DNA of 64,000 nt from Laburnicola sp. R22_1. Its lineage: Eukaryota > Ascomycota > Dothideomycetes > Pleosporales > Didymosphaeriaceae. Shown here piece after piece: positions 22,791 to 35,115 of this stretch. The position numbers and the translations under genes were made by a program. Position 1 is the first letter of the stretch. The number at the start of each line of letters is the position of its first letter. The DNA lies in the NCBI GenBank assembly GCA_014281115.1, contig JACONQ010000001.1, forward strand, positions 1,550,001 through 1,614,000, in the 5' to 3' direction. The notes under the pieces were generated by a model, which was not told where the DNA came from, did not search any database, and saw nothing but the letters and a program-made list of their open reading frames with translations.

Positions 22791-25455
22791 ATGTCGTCTG
22801 CAAACCGGGGCCCAGCACCTACAAGACGCAACAAGCGCACAAGAGATGAAGATGAATCGTCTCCAGCCCATCCGCCGTCGACCCGTAAGTGTTGTATCTC
22901 GCCTTGTATGAATTGAGTTGACTCTGGACAGCGATGGACATGGCATCCTCCCCGCCCCTAATCCCCCAGGATGACGATATGTTGGACGAGGACAACATCT
23001 ACCGAGACGTAGACGATCTAGATGAAGAGGCAGAAGAGGCACTGGGCATTGATCTGTTTGACGACAAGTATGAAGGTGAACTCTATGCCAATCAAAACAA
23101 CCAAAGATATGAAGGTTCCGACATCGACGATGAGGGGGAATACGATGACATCGGCATGGATGCGAGGCGAGATATCGACCGCCGCCTGAACCGGCGCGAT
23201 GCTGAAGCACGCCGTCGCATACCAGACGCCTTTCTACCAGATGATGACGAAGGCGGCATCGGCGAACTCATCAAAGGGGGCCGCAGGCAGCGACATCGAT
23301 ATGACGAAGAGCAGGATGACATGAATCTCGACGGCGACGTGATGGCTGAAGAAATGTCTATGGAAGCGCTTTCTGATATCAAGGCCAACACATTGACCGA
23401 CTGGGTATCTCAACCTGTTGTTGCTCGGTCTATTGCCCGCGAATTCAAGGCATTCTTGACCGAGTTCGTGGACGATCAGGGCGTCTCTGTCTACGGAGAC
23501 CGCGTCAAAACTCTCGGCGAAATCAATGCAGAGTCTCTGGAAATCTCCTTCGAGCATCTTATCGAGGGGAAGGCTGTCCTAGCCTACTGGCTCGCCAATG
23601 CCCCCACGGAGCTTTTGAAGATCTTCGACCAGGTCGCTATGGAAGTTGTGCTGATCCACTATCCGGACTACGAGCGCATTCACTCCGAGATTCACATTCG
23701 AGTAACAGATATTCCTGTCCGGTTTACCCTGCGCCAGCTACGTCAATCCCATCTAAACTGTTTAGTCCGTGTCAGCGGTGTTGTCACCCGGCGAAGCGGA
23801 GTCTTCCCGCAGCTCAAATACGTAAAGTTCGACTGCACCAAGTGCGGTACCACCCTTGGTCCCTTCCATCAAGATTCGAATGTAGAGGTCAAGATCTCCT
23901 TCTGCCAAAACTGCCAGTCCCGTGGTCCGTTTACCGTGAACTCGGAAAGGACGGTATATCGCAACTACCAGAAGCTCACCCTTCAGGAATCTCCAGGAAC
24001 TGTTCCCGCTGGTCGTCTGCCGCGTCACCGCGAAGTCATCCTGCTCTGGGATCTGATTGATTCGGCCAAGCCAGGCGAAGAAATCGAAGTCACGGGGGTT
24101 TATCGCAACAATTACGACACAGCACTCAACAACAAGAATGGATTCCCCGTGTTCGCTACCATCATCGAAGCCAACTACGTCGTCAAATCTCATGACCAGC
24201 TGGCAGGGTTCCGCCTGAGTGAAGCAGATGAGCAACAAATTCGCCAGTTGTCTAAGGATCCCAACATCGTCGAGAAGCTCATCAATTCTATTGCACCCAG
24301 TATATATGGGCACACGGATATCAAGACTGCAGTTGCTCTCTCGTTGTTTGGTGGTGTTAGTAAAGAAGCAGCTGGACGGCACGCTATGCGTGGAGATATC
24401 AATGTCCTTTTGCTGGGAGATCCGGGAACTGCCAAGTCTCAGGTGCTCAAGTATGTTGAGAAAACTGCTCATCGGGCCGTGTTTGCAACGGGACAAGGTG
24501 CCTCCGCCGTCGGTTTGACAGCATCCGTTCGTCGCGACCCTATGACTAGTGAGTGGACACTAGAAGGTGGAGCTCTCGTGCTGGCGGACAAGGGCACGTG
24601 CCTGATAGATGAGTTCGACAAGATGAACGACCAGGACCGAACGTCGATCCATGAAGCCATGGAACAGCAGACCATATCTATTTCCAAGGCTGGCATTGTT
24701 ACTACACTCCAGGCTCGTTGCGCCATCGTGGCCGCCGCCAATCCCATCGGTGGTCGATACAACTCAACTATTCCATTCTCCCAAAATGTGGAACTTACCG
24801 AGCCTATTCTGTCTCGTTTCGACATCCTTTGTGTCGTGCGTGATACAGTCGACCCGGCTGAAGACGAACGCCTCGCCAAATTCGTCGTAAATTCACACGG
24901 CCGTGCTCACCCACTTACGAATTCTGCGTACAATGCCCCAACGAGCAAGGATGGGACCACCCAAGACAGTATGGACGTAGACGTTCAAGAGCCTCAGAGT
25001 CAGGAGGGAGACATACCGCAAGAGTTGCTCAGGAAGTACATTCTCTACGCAAGGGAAAAGTACCGGCCCAAGCTTTACCAAATGGATCAGGACAAGGTGG
25101 CTCGTCTTTTTGCTGATTTGAGGAAAGAGTCGATGGCAACTGGTGCTTATCCGATCACTGTAAGTCATCCCCTTTGATCTACTGTCTGTACAGTCATTAA
25201 CAATTATAGGTCCGTCATCTCGAGGCTATCATTCGTATTTCGGAAGCTTTCTGCAAGATGCGGTTGTCAGAGTACTGCTCAACCGAGGACATTGATCGTG
25301 CCATCGCTGTCACCGTAGATTCTTTCGTCGGCTCGCAGAAAGTTAGTGCTAAAAAGTCGCTTGCAAGGGCTTTCGCGAAGTACACGCTCAACCGGCCGGG
25401 TGCTGTACGTAACCCAGCCAGGGGAGGTCGACGGGCACAACGGGCTGCTGCATAA
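22791..25455 (+). CDS. MCM2: DNA replication licensing factor MCM2 (3 exons)
   Basis: Exons are 22791-22884, 22932-25159 and 25210-25455, giving 855 residues. MCM2 is one of six AAA+ ATPase subunits of the replicative helicase and also carries a histone-binding N-terminus. The acidic N-terminal ~200 residues fit that tail. The zinc motif is CTKCGTTLGP ... CQNCQS. The ATPase core shows Walker A LLLGDPGTAKSQ near residue 525, Walker B LIDEFDKM and the arginine finger SRFD. The protein ends shortly after the family block VDSFVGSQKVSAKKSL, as in budding yeast Mcm2. Introns are 47 and 50 nt; the first splits the proline codon just before MDMASS. Full length and apparently intact. Confidence 0.96.
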
Positions 25456-26699
25456 ACCGAGGTGTTGGGTCTAACGATGAGACGATTGATGGCATCATGG
25501 CTTGTTGTAGGTAACGGTGGGGAAATGATTGAGTGATTGGATGTGGATTATACCAGGAGCAAGCATAGCTCGAGCAGTGACATGACTTTCGGCAGGCGTT
25601 GGCGTTTAGTTTTGTCTTTTTTTGGTTTCAAAGCCCACGTAAGATACCAAATCAACAATTCAATATGGTATAATCAGTAAAAAGTCGTGATCAGGCAGTA
25701 TTGTTACCTTTCTAAATTACTTCAAATTCGCAGTTGTCTGTATTTCAACATACGCAAGTTCCCGATGCCCCAAGCATCAGTCCAGCCCCTCACCCACCCG
25801 TGTTTTCGTGTGCACATACTCACAATGCGTCCAGCGCTACGAGCCACGTCCGCACTGAAAACCTCTCGCAGGATCCAACGGACTCTGATGTAGATATTGA
25901 AAGAATAGCAGTAAGGCTTCAAGATGCCTCTCAAATAGTAGAACTAGATATTTGGGTATCTTGTTATGTGTGCAGGAACTGCATACATTCCAATGGCGTA
26001 CAGATTTCATACACAATACCTAAGTGAAGTACAAATACTATATCTAAAATATCACAGAGAAACGCAGTCTTACAAAACAAAGAATGGGGATGCGTTTTTC
26101 ATATTGTCTGCTCTGTCTTCCAATACTGCTGGTAGTAGGGGCAAGGAAGAATCTTAAGCGATCTCGGCTGCCAATACAAGAGGAGAACTTAACGCTCTTT
26201 CAATCAGGCTCATATATATTCAAGAAGACTTGACTGTCGTCGTCGATGCTGTCGTGCAGAACGTCGACGACGAAATCATCGTTATTTTGTGTATATTTTG
26301 TTACTACCACCGTGTGCTAGGTACTGGGTAATAGTGCCTCCTGTTTTACTCCTCTCTGTGTATGGTGCGGACTCGACCTTGGTTAGAATCTCCACACGAC
26401 GAAGATCTTCAATATTCAAGAAGACAATTAGCTCTTGTTTTCCAATTTTCTAGTTTGTTCGTGTCGGTATTAGGAGGCAACCCTGTGAACATTGCAGCCT
26501 TCCAAGGTTGGTCCGATGTGACGTTGCCGGGTCTAGCATTAGCGCTAGCGTTAGCGCTCTTCGGTTGAGCAAAACGCCAAGAATCCGCCCACACCACGCC
26601 AAATTCTCCCGCCAACTCCAACTTCTTCAACGCACTGCACCACCGGCCGGAGCGCAACAACAGCCCAGGAAACCACAGACAAACTTCCTCAGCGTAACG
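25456..26699. other. Intergenic region, MCM2 3' end to RPL30 promoter
   Basis: 1,244 bp with only short, unconvincing frames. Close to RPL30, at 26,534-26,558, AGCGCTAGCG and TTAGCGCT-type words overlap into a partly palindromic block that could be a ribosomal-protein promoter element; this is inference. A pyrimidine-rich stretch leads into the RPL30 start. Confidence 0.5.
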
Positions 26700-27547
26700 A
26701 TGGCTCCCAAGGTATGCCTGCTCTTTACTCGGTGCAACAACGAAGACGCCAGCATTTAGTGACCTAAGTCACAATGCTCAGTGCTAACACTTTTCTCAGA
26801 AATCTAAGAAGTCCGCGGACACCATTAACAGCCGTCTGGCACTTGTTATGAAGTCCGGAAAGGTCACCCTCGGCTACAAGTCTACATTGAAGAGCCTCGT
26901 AAGTCAGAACTCATAATAGCTTTTTACATATCTTTTTTGGGTACTAATGCGAATCAGAGGAACGGCAAGGCCAAGCTCGTCATCATCGCCGGTAACACTC
27001 CACCGCTCCGCAAGTCTGAGCTCGAGTACTACGCCATGGTACGTTTACTTTACAATCACAATTTGCGAGGGATAGAGGAATGCGCCAGTGCGAAGGCATG
27101 GTTGTTGAGGAGGCGATGTGGTAGGGTCCTTCGGACTCGAACGCGCATCCACGGTCACCATGCCTTGCATATACCCTTCCAGAATTATTGCGTTCGCGCC
27201 TACACCGTCGAACAAACAAGCTGACTATTTGTAGCTGTCCAAGACTTCCGTCCACCACTTTTCCGGAAACAACGTACGTATCCTTCCTCGGTCCCTCTCA
27301 AGGCCTAACGACGAGATACCATGGGGGTGCTCTGAGGGCTGGCCCTGAGAAGAGGTCTACCATAACTTCGGAGGGCTTTCGACTAACTTAGTTGCACAAC
27401 AGATTGAGCTTGGCACTGCTTGCGGTAAGCTCTTCCGCTGCTCCACCATGTCCATCCTCGATGCTGGTATGTATACACAATCACCATAGTAACAGTCCCT
27501 AACGCTTTGTAGGTGATTCCGACATCCTAACCTCCAGCACTGCTTAA
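26700..27547 (+). CDS. RPL30: 60S ribosomal protein eL30 (6 exons)
   Basis: Exons are 26700-26711, 26800-26898, 26958-27038, 27235-27273, 27403-27466 and 27513-27547, giving 109 residues (105 in budding yeast). The order of blocks is [70 protein letters not shown] and [11 protein letters not shown], which is eL30 throughout. The first exon codes only MAPK. Five introns in a 330-nt coding sequence is intron-rich but common for ribosomal protein genes. In budding yeast L30 represses splicing of its own transcript; whether this holds here cannot be read from the sequence. All junctions are GT-AG and keep frame. Confidence 0.95.
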
Positions 27548-28099
27548 GTGCATGTGGAGAGGATAGGGCGGGCGGCGGATCGAGCAGATAAACATATGAT
27601 ACCTCATGACATGTCCTCTGAATAGTGGCAATGAAAAAAACGAGTCAACATACCAGTCCATGTGATACTTCTGTCTGTGGTGATTCGTTTATGTTGCATG
27701 TACAATTGTGGCGTTATATAACTTTTCCAGCGGTGCGTTCGTGGTGTACTGGTATGACTCAGTGCCGCAATGCGAAAAACTTCCGCGTAAATCCAAAATT
27801 ATATGTAGTGCAATTGCTGAGAAATCGCACTTCAAATGGTGATGCTGACAACGGCGAAGGGCGATTTCCCAACCTGGACTAGCGCCCACACTGATTTCCA
27901 ATCAACAAGGAACAAGAGTGATGTCTTCAACCTCGAGCCCTCCACTTCCGCACCACCACCATTAACCTCAGGGTAAGCATCGCCCTCTCCTCCTTCGCGT
28001 GCTTCAAAACCGCATTATTTCAGATTTGCGATTCCCGCGCTCTGCATCCATACGCTCCAAAGGCCGCTCGCTTATTGTCCCGCAGATCAAATAGTCGAA
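27548..28099. other. Intergenic region, RPL30 to RPL10
   Basis: 552 bp with no supported gene. It holds the RPL30 3' end and the RPL10 promoter and leader. A GTAAGC donor-like word at about 27,972 and an acceptor-like CAG at 28,021-28,023 hint at a 5'UTR intron in RPL10, but this cannot be shown without transcripts. Confidence 0.45.
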
Positions 28100-28863
28100 A
28101 TGGCTCGCCGTCCTGCCCGTTGCTACCGGTACTGCAAGAACAAGCCGGTATGTTGAAACGCATCGGAAGGAAATTCAACACTGATCGTTCTGCCAGTACC
28201 CCAAGTCCCGCTTCAACCGTGGTGTGCCCGACCCCAAGATCCGCATCTTTGATTTGGGCCGCAAGCGTGCCAACGCCGACGAATTTCCACTATGCATCCA
28301 CCTTGTCTCCAACGAGTACGAGCAGCTGTCCTCTGAGGCGCTCGAAGCCGCCCGTATTTGCGCGAACAAGTACCTCGTCAAGGTTGCCGGAAAGGAAGGC
28401 TTCCATCTCCGTGTCCGCGCCCACCCTTACCACGTCGTCCGTATCAACAAGATGTTGTCGTGCGCTGGTGCCGATAGACTGCAGACCGGTATGCGTGGTG
28501 CCTTTGGCAAGCCCAACGGCACTGTCGCCCGCGTCAACATCGGCCAGATCATCCTGTCTGTCCGCACGAGGGACAACAACCGCGCCACTGCTCTCGAGGC
28601 TCTTAGGCGATCCCAGTACAAGGTACGCCTTCGCGCGCGCAGATACCCAATAGGTTGCTAATACTTTGCAGTTCCCCGGTCGCCAGAAGATCATCGTCTC
28701 CAAGAACTGGGGCTTCACCAGCCTCCGCCGCGAGGACTACATTGTCAAGCGCCAGGAGGGCAAGATCAAGATCGACGGCGCCTATGTCCAGTTCCTTGGC
28801 AACAAGGGCAAGCTCGAGGACAACGTCCGTCGCTTCCCTGACGCTTTTGCGGCATCGGAATAG
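28100..28863 (+). CDS. RPL10: 60S ribosomal protein uL16 (L10) (3 exons)
   Basis: Exons are 28100-28147, 28197-28622 and 28672-28863, giving 221 residues, the standard length. uL16 sits near the peptidyl transferase centre and is among the last proteins added to the 60S subunit, needed for Nmd3 release. The sequence is near-canonical: [57 protein letters not shown] (the P-site loop region), and [12 protein letters not shown] near the end. Introns are 49 nt each. It follows RPL30 in the same direction. Confidence 0.97.
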
Positions 28864-29487
28864 ATGGGTGACAGAACCGAGGATGCGGCGTGACGATATG
28901 CATGGGCTAAGTGGGATACCGGATCATGGCGTATCTTGCTTTGTTTGCTTTCTTTACCTCAGTCATGCGTGAAAGGCTGAAGTAGCATTTCTGCGGTCTA
29001 TGCCTATAGGAATGACGAAAATGACGTCTGGCAATGACAATGGTACACGAACAATCAACCCTTGAGGTGTCCACAACGTCCACATGCGGTTCTAGTGAAA
29101 TCAAGTCAGTAAAACTATCAAGTCACTTATATATTAGCCTTGTGGCCCGGTAATGGTCCATCACCCGTCCGCGTCTTCCATAGTGGCATGCGTTTCCGAA
29201 CAATCCACATTGCCATGTGCACAGTACTGGGAGACAATTTAAACCTCATATTGTACCAAACAGTTCACGTCGGGAATGTAATTTAACGCGGATGGTATGG
29301 AATTTGCGATCGTAGATCGTATTATTGAACGGAGTTGCGTTCGTGTTTTCAACTATATACTCGGACTTTCGATATTAACTATATGCCATCTTCATCCTCC
29401 TTCGCAACTATCGGGGGTATCACAGAGCGAGATCCATCTCCAAGCCAACCATCATATGTCAATCTCCGCAGCGTACGTGTGCCCTGC
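28864..29487. other. Intergenic region between convergent RPL10 and mucin-like gene
   Basis: 624 bp holding the two 3' ends. No gene, tRNA or repeat was recognised. Confidence 0.5.
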
Positions 29488-31186
29488 TTAGGCTGACACA
29501 GTGGCAGTCACAGTCACCGTCTCTTTTTCAGTCTCTGTACTAGTCACCGTCTCAGTTACTGTAAAGATCTGATCTTGATCGATAGGGGTGACTAGCAATG
29601 GGCTATTCGAGGTCGGTGATGGTGCTGGCTCGGGCTCTGCTGAAGTCGTTGGGGATGTGGTGCTCTCAGCAGGTGGCGGTGTTGGCGCTGCTGGAGGCTC
29701 AGCATTGGATTCTGCCGGTGGGGCTGTAGAGGCCGAAGGGGGTGCAGAAGCCGAAGGCTCCGCAGTAGCTGGTGGACCGGCTTCTACGCTCGATGGCGAA
29801 GGTGAGGTATCAGGTGAGTCTGGACTTCCAGCCGGCCGTTGCGTGGGGTATACGAAACCACCTCCACCGCTGCCTGCGGAGGTTGGCTGCACGGCTGATG
29901 GTGTACCGGACGGTACTGTGGGGGACGACTGCACCGCGCCGGACGATTCCAACGTAGATGGATCTGCCGTGGAGGATGGGATGACTATGATAGGCGGTAG
30001 GGGCAGCGAGCTTGCAGCCGGGTCGGCAGATATTGAAGCACTTGAGGATCCACCTTCGGCTGGAATTGTGGATGGTAAGGTCGGCGGCTCTGAGTTACGG
30101 GTAAGTGTTGGGATTGAAGGCTCTGGTACTGCTGCAGTCGATGATGGTGGAGAGGAGGGTTCGGGTGCTGCTTCTGTGGACAATATTGGAGAAGAAGGCT
30201 CAGATACTGCCGGAGAAGATAACAATGATGACGAAGGGTATAAGGTGGTGTATGCCGTACTCGTGACAAAGATAGTACGCCTAGAAGATGACGAAGGGTA
30301 TAAGGTACTATATTCCGTACTCGTGACGAAGATAGTACGCCTAGAAGATGACGAGTCCGCTTCAGTTGGTGTCGCCGATTGAACTTCGGAGTTGGGTGAC
30401 GAAGCGATTGTGCTTTGAGCAGGAGTTGTTGGGAGATCTGATGCTGATATGGCTGCAGAAGAATTCTGTGCTGGTTGCGAAGAAGGACTAGCGACAGTGC
30501 TGTTCGAATTTTCAAGACTCGCCGTTGGTCCCAGTACACCCGCTGTCGATGGCAGAGCGCTTTCTGTGGTATTCTTTTCGGGCACATAGGTGAACATATG
30601 TCTAGGATCCGTCGTTTCGATCAGAGTGGCACTGCTAGGCAAAGGGTTTGATGGAGAAGGCGTAGCTTGTGCACTTGATTGTATTGGAAAGCCGAGATCC
30701 TCCGTGGCCGAAGATGTTTCTACGGGCGTTGCGCTTGAAGGTGTGGGCGAGGCCTTGGGTGCTGGCGTTTCGGTGGGGGAAGATTTCCTCATGTAAGATG
30801 TCGATAGGAACGTTTCCTCGGGCTGTGTGACCAGAGGTTCGCCTTCTGGATTGACAAAGGTAATCGCAGCTTCAGTGTGAGTTAAGACGGTGCGGTCGAG
30901 AGGCTCGACAACAACTGCCGTGTCAGCTTCGACATTTTGAGCCGCATTAATGCTGGACAGTGCTGATGAGGAGCTGAATGCAGTTTGGACTACTGCAGAG
31001 GATAGAGCCACTGGAGTCGATGAGGTGTTTAAGTAGCGTGGTGATCTTGGTCTTATCAGCAACATAGCCTTCAAATTCCACTTGGTATACTCACGAGAAT
31101 TCTCGCAAATGCGGTAATGGTCCTGCTATTACAATTGTAAAGTATGCTGCCAGCAGCCATATTGGGAAAGGAGTAGCCGTCTTCAT
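29488..31186 (-). CDS. Secreted Ser/Thr/Pro-rich mucin-like protein (2 exons)
   Basis: Minus-strand exons are 31186-31095 and 31051-29488, with a 43-nt intron, giving 551 residues. The first exon codes a typical signal peptide (MKTATPFPIWLLAAYFTIVI then AGPLPHLR). It was found by matching the donor after TTCTC to an acceptor that restores the long frame. The mature part is dominated by Ser, Thr, Pro and Ala with short valine-containing blocks, so heavy O-glycosylation is likely. Two 20-residue repeats (SSRRTIFVTSTEYSTLYPSS type) lie at 30229-30348. There is no hydrophobic C-terminal tail for a GPI anchor; it ends ETVTVTATVSA. It resembles fungal cell-surface or wall proteins, but I recognise no family. 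Confidence 0.75.
30229..30348 (-). repeat. 60-bp tandem duplication inside the mucin-like gene
   Basis: Two 60-bp units (starting GATGACGAAGGGTATAAGGT on the plus strand) follow each other directly and differ at about six positions. In the protein they give two copies of a 20-residue block with RRTIFVTST. Confidence 0.85.
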
Positions 31187-32290
31187 GACGATGGGCCAGA
31201 TTAGAGAATTGAAGATCGCAACGAGTTCGAACTGGAAGCCGCGCGCTTGGAGAGGAAGAGAGAGGATAACAAGGTGGGAAGCAGACGATTAAGAGAGAAA
31301 CGATCGACGAACACAAAGACACGAGGAGGAAAGACGGAAAAGAAAAATTTGCCTGTGTCAAAGACACGGTCAAGGCGAGCCTGCGATGTACAACTCATTG
31401 CTACTGGGAAGCCGTCTCGTTTTGAAGCTCTATTAGCCGCTGTTTAGCATGAGCATAGATGAAGCAGCGGCACTGGCTCAGCAATGTCGCTAACATGTTG
31501 GAGATTTATGTTGTACTAGGTTCTAGCGTAGGCGACTGGAGGAGTGGTGGTGGCCGTTCGATGAGGGAGCGCATGTGTTTCAGGTGTGGGCCAATCAAGG
31601 GCGTGAGAGGCGAGGTGGACCAGGCTTCGCGGGCGGCACGCCCCGACATCGCTTGCTTCTGCTCGATATACAAGCCTGCGCCAGAAATAGGACCGTTGTT
31701 CTAGGTCTCGAAAAAGGCTTTTTCGAATTGCGATGCTGGACAAGCATGCCGGAAAGAAAGACTCTACCGAGACGCGCCATGTTCGTGCTTCCCTCCAAGG
31801 TTCCACCGGGCAGGCTCCATGAAATCGAAAGTGGCGCCATTGGGATCCAGATAGTACTAGAACAGCGGCAAGCAACTTGTTTGTCTCTGATCGAATCTGG
31901 TGGTCACTCGCGTCACGCCAGATAGAGTCATTTCTGAGTCATTTCTGGTGGGCGTTCTGCCCATCGCGTCGGGGATGGCGGTACGGTAGCTGTGAGCATG
32001 CAACGAGAAAGCTTACCACCGAAGTCGTTCACTCCTTTCCAGTGATGATCATTGTTGCCAGGTGGTAGGTCGTTGGGGATTTTGGACCATGGAGCCCTGG
32101 AGAATCAAAGATCATGTGATGGTATGTTGCGTTGCCGCAGCAACGATCAGACGGAACAGCAAATCAACACGGACCCACCGGGTGCATCCTCGCACTTCGA
32201 GCTCGACGTCAGCGTAGGTTCGCCATTCTTTTCTGTGTACACTTAGACATCCCGCCGCCCTTCTCCCTTCTCTCTTCTTCCAACCTCGCC
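31187..32290. promoter_or_regulatory. Divergent intergenic region, mucin-like gene and kinesin-10
   Basis: 1,104 bp between two divergently transcribed genes. Several frames overlap on both strands, but none resembles a protein family and none has plausible splice partners. A pyrimidine-rich tract precedes the kinesin start. Confidence 0.5.
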
Positions 32291-34701
32291 ATGAGCGTCC
32301 GAGTTGTTGCACGCATCCGGCCGCTGCTCAAGAACGAGCTTGACAAGGACACCATCATCACGGCCGATTCCTCCGCAGACCTAGCTGCCAAGGACAGGCC
32401 GACGGTTGTACGCATACCGAACCCCAAAACCGACAGCGAATCCTTCAGCTTCCAATTTAGCTCTGTCTACGAGCAGGAAGCCACGCAGCAGGAGCTTTTC
32501 GATGCTGAAAGTAAGTCGCATGCAGGGCTCCGGTGGTACGGCACATGCTCATCCAAGACTAGTATCGCCTACTGTAAAACACCTCTTCAATGGCTTGTAA
32601 GCTCGTCGCAGTATCTCTACCACGCATATGATTGACACAGTGTGAAGCGACCTCTCCATATTCGCGCACGGATGTACTGGTACCGGCAAGACACACACGA
32701 TGCGAGGCGGTAAGACGCTCGCCGACCGAGGCGTCATCCCCAGGTTGCTAAGCGCAATATACCGAAGATGTAAGAAGATCGAAAAGGATACAAGCGGGAC
32801 GACGCAGGTCGAGGTCGCTCTGGAGTATTTCGAGATATACTGCGACCGTGTGTACGACTTGTTCGAGCCTCCAGAGAAGCGTACGCCGTCTGGATTGCCT
32901 ATCAGGGACAACCATGGAAAGACTGTTGTAGTTGGCTTGACCGAGAAGCCTTGCTCGTCGCTGAAAGAGTTCGAGCAACTATACGACCAGGCGAATATAA
33001 ACAGGTCCACCTCTGCCACAAAGGTAAGGGTTGTCAGAGTTAGGCGCATAGAAGACGACTGATCAAGCTCAGCTAAACGCGCACTCATCACGGTCACACG
33101 CGATTCTTTGTGTCAAGATTACTCAGACCACAGATACTACGATACGGGTTAGTCGTGCGTCATGCATTGACCTAGCGGGATCGGAGGACAATCGCCGGAC
33201 GGACAACAACAAGGAGCGTTTGGTAGAGAGCTCGGCTATCAACAAGTCGCTGTTCGTTTTGGCACAGTGTGTAGATGCCATCAACAAGAAACAGGCCCGG
33301 ATACCATACCGGGAGTCAAAAATGACTAGAATCTTGTCCTTGGGCCAGAACAGCGGCCTGACAGTCATGATTCTCAACCTCGCGCCTACTCGGGCATATC
33401 ACCTGGACACCCTCGCCTCCCTCAACTTTGCGAGTCGGACGAAGAAGATCGAGGTCTCTGAAGTCGAGAATGACCCTATATACCGGACGATGACAAAGCC
33501 TCTCGCAGCAACAACAAGCAGCATCGGTGGCACGACCATTGCACGACAGCCGCTCCGGCCACTAGCGGCAGCGCACAATGCGAATATACAGGAAGTGGAC
33601 AAGAAGAAGCAAGGGCAGAAGCCTGTCAAGGCATTTTCTGTATATTCTGATTCCCGCAAATCAGGCCCTCGTGGATCTAACTTGCTTTCCCAGACCCAAG
33701 GTGTCCGGAGAGCGGAAACACACAAGCGACCTGCGGAATCTAATACGCTCACCTCTCGTCCGTCCAAGGCATATAAATCTGTTGACAGCACATCGCGCGC
33801 CCGCCATCTGGATTCTGCAATGACTAAGGAATCAATCGAGGCTCTCATCTCGCAGCGCATAGACGAGAAACTCGCTGAGAAGGCATTACAAGACACTGCA
33901 GTTTCTGCTCCTGCCTTGTCCGCTGAGTTACAGAAGCGTCTGGATGATCTGGAGCAGCGCGTCGATGCGAAAGAAGACGACAAATCAGCTCCGGGATTGC
34001 AGTTCCTTCTTATGGCGAAGCAACATCTAGCTCGTGGAGAAGAGGTCAGCGCCCTCCGCATGTTTCAGCTTGCTTTGCCGTATTTCCCAGGAAATGTTAG
34101 GTTGGAAGGCCGGATAGCGAAGTTAGAAGACAGCATTCGCAATAGACGTGAAGCGGGATCGAAGCACCAGGACGGACCTGACACATCCAGGCTCAACGAG
34201 GAGCCAGACACCGCCAGGCACGGCTCTGTCGCTCAGCCGAGTACTACGTCAAACCGAACGGCTCCTTTGCCGGCAAAGAAGAGAAGGATAGCTTCGGGGG
34301 ACGAGTCTGACGATGAGGAGTTCGCGCCCGTCGATGTTGCCGACCACGACGACGAATCTTACGCCTCCGACGCCAGCTTCAAGTTCAAGAAAGCTGCGCG
34401 CAAGCCCAAAACGACGACCAAGAAACTCCCCATATTCCGCGATCCGGAATCTTCTTATCCCGCCCACAGCGACGAACAGACCCCGCGGACGAGTCGTCTC
34501 CTAAAAATCATCAACACGAAGGACATTGAGCAGATCAAGACATTGAAGGGAGTGGGCTCGAGAAAGGCGGAGGCAATTGTCAGTTGTTTAGTCGATATGG
34601 ACGATGAGGAAATTAGCGACCTAAGCCGGTTGGCGATGTTCAAAGGGGTGGGCGGCAAGTCGGTGGAGACGATGCGGATGGGACTAAGTGTTGAGTTTTG
34701 A
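32291..34701 (+). CDS. Kinesin-10 (KIF22/Kid-like) motor with HhH C-terminus (4 exons)
   Basis: Exons are 32291-32510, 32563-32596, 32648-33023 and 33073-34701, giving 752 residues. The motor domain spans residues ~1-370: MSVRVVARIRPLL, P-loop GCTGTGKTHTM, switch I HSSRSHAIL, switch II DLAGSED and the block SSAINKSLFVL. After it come a low-complexity linker, a short coiled-coil segment around IEALISQRIDEKLAEKAL, and two C-terminal helix-hairpin-helix motifs (IKTLKGVGSRKAEAI, LAMFKGVGGKSVETM). A motor plus HhH DNA-binding tail is the mark of kinesin-10, chromosome-arm motors. Exon 2 is only 34 nt. Its acceptor at 32646-32647 (GAAG) is weak-looking, but the nearer CAG would lead into a TGA. Convergent with the HAM1-like gene. 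Confidence 0.88.
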
Positions 34702-35115
34702 GCTGTTGCATTTCTGAAAGCGTTTTGGCGCGTGCATTGTCTGGCGTTAGTGATAGGGTTGAGGGCAGATGGTCTTTGAGAGCATAGCTAGGCGTTGGGG
34801 GATAATTCTTCTACCAGACTTAGAATTCAAGTACTGGATGCATCTTTGGCTTTGATCATTAAGCACTTCATGTTGTTGCTCCTATAAAAGTAAGGAATGC
34901 CGATTCGCTTATACACATTATCGTATGCTACGTTATAAACCTAACAGTGCCTATTTTTACATGACCATCCCAACCCCAGTCGCTTGATGTGCTAGACGTA
35001 TACCAAAGAAAAACATACAATTTTGACCCACGTAAAAGAAACGCTTTTGAAAGGACCAACCTAGGAAATCCCACGTAAGAAAGACAGGCTTATGATACAA
35101 GAACTCACTACTTGC
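34702..35115. other. Intergenic region between convergent kinesin-10 and HAM1-like gene
   Basis: 414 bp with no gene recognised; it holds the two 3' ends. Confidence 0.5.

Noticed and set aside
29588..30382. 264-codon plus-strand frame opposite the mucin-like gene
   Set aside because: Ser/Pro/Ala-rich coding on the minus strand leaves stop-free complementary frames. The minus-strand model has a signal peptide, an in-frame intron and a natural composition, so the plus frame is a shadow.
31516..31925. Overlapping frames of ~115 codons on both strands between the mucin-like and kinesin genes
   Set aside because: Both are open over the same DNA, without family resemblance or plausible splice partners; likely chance.
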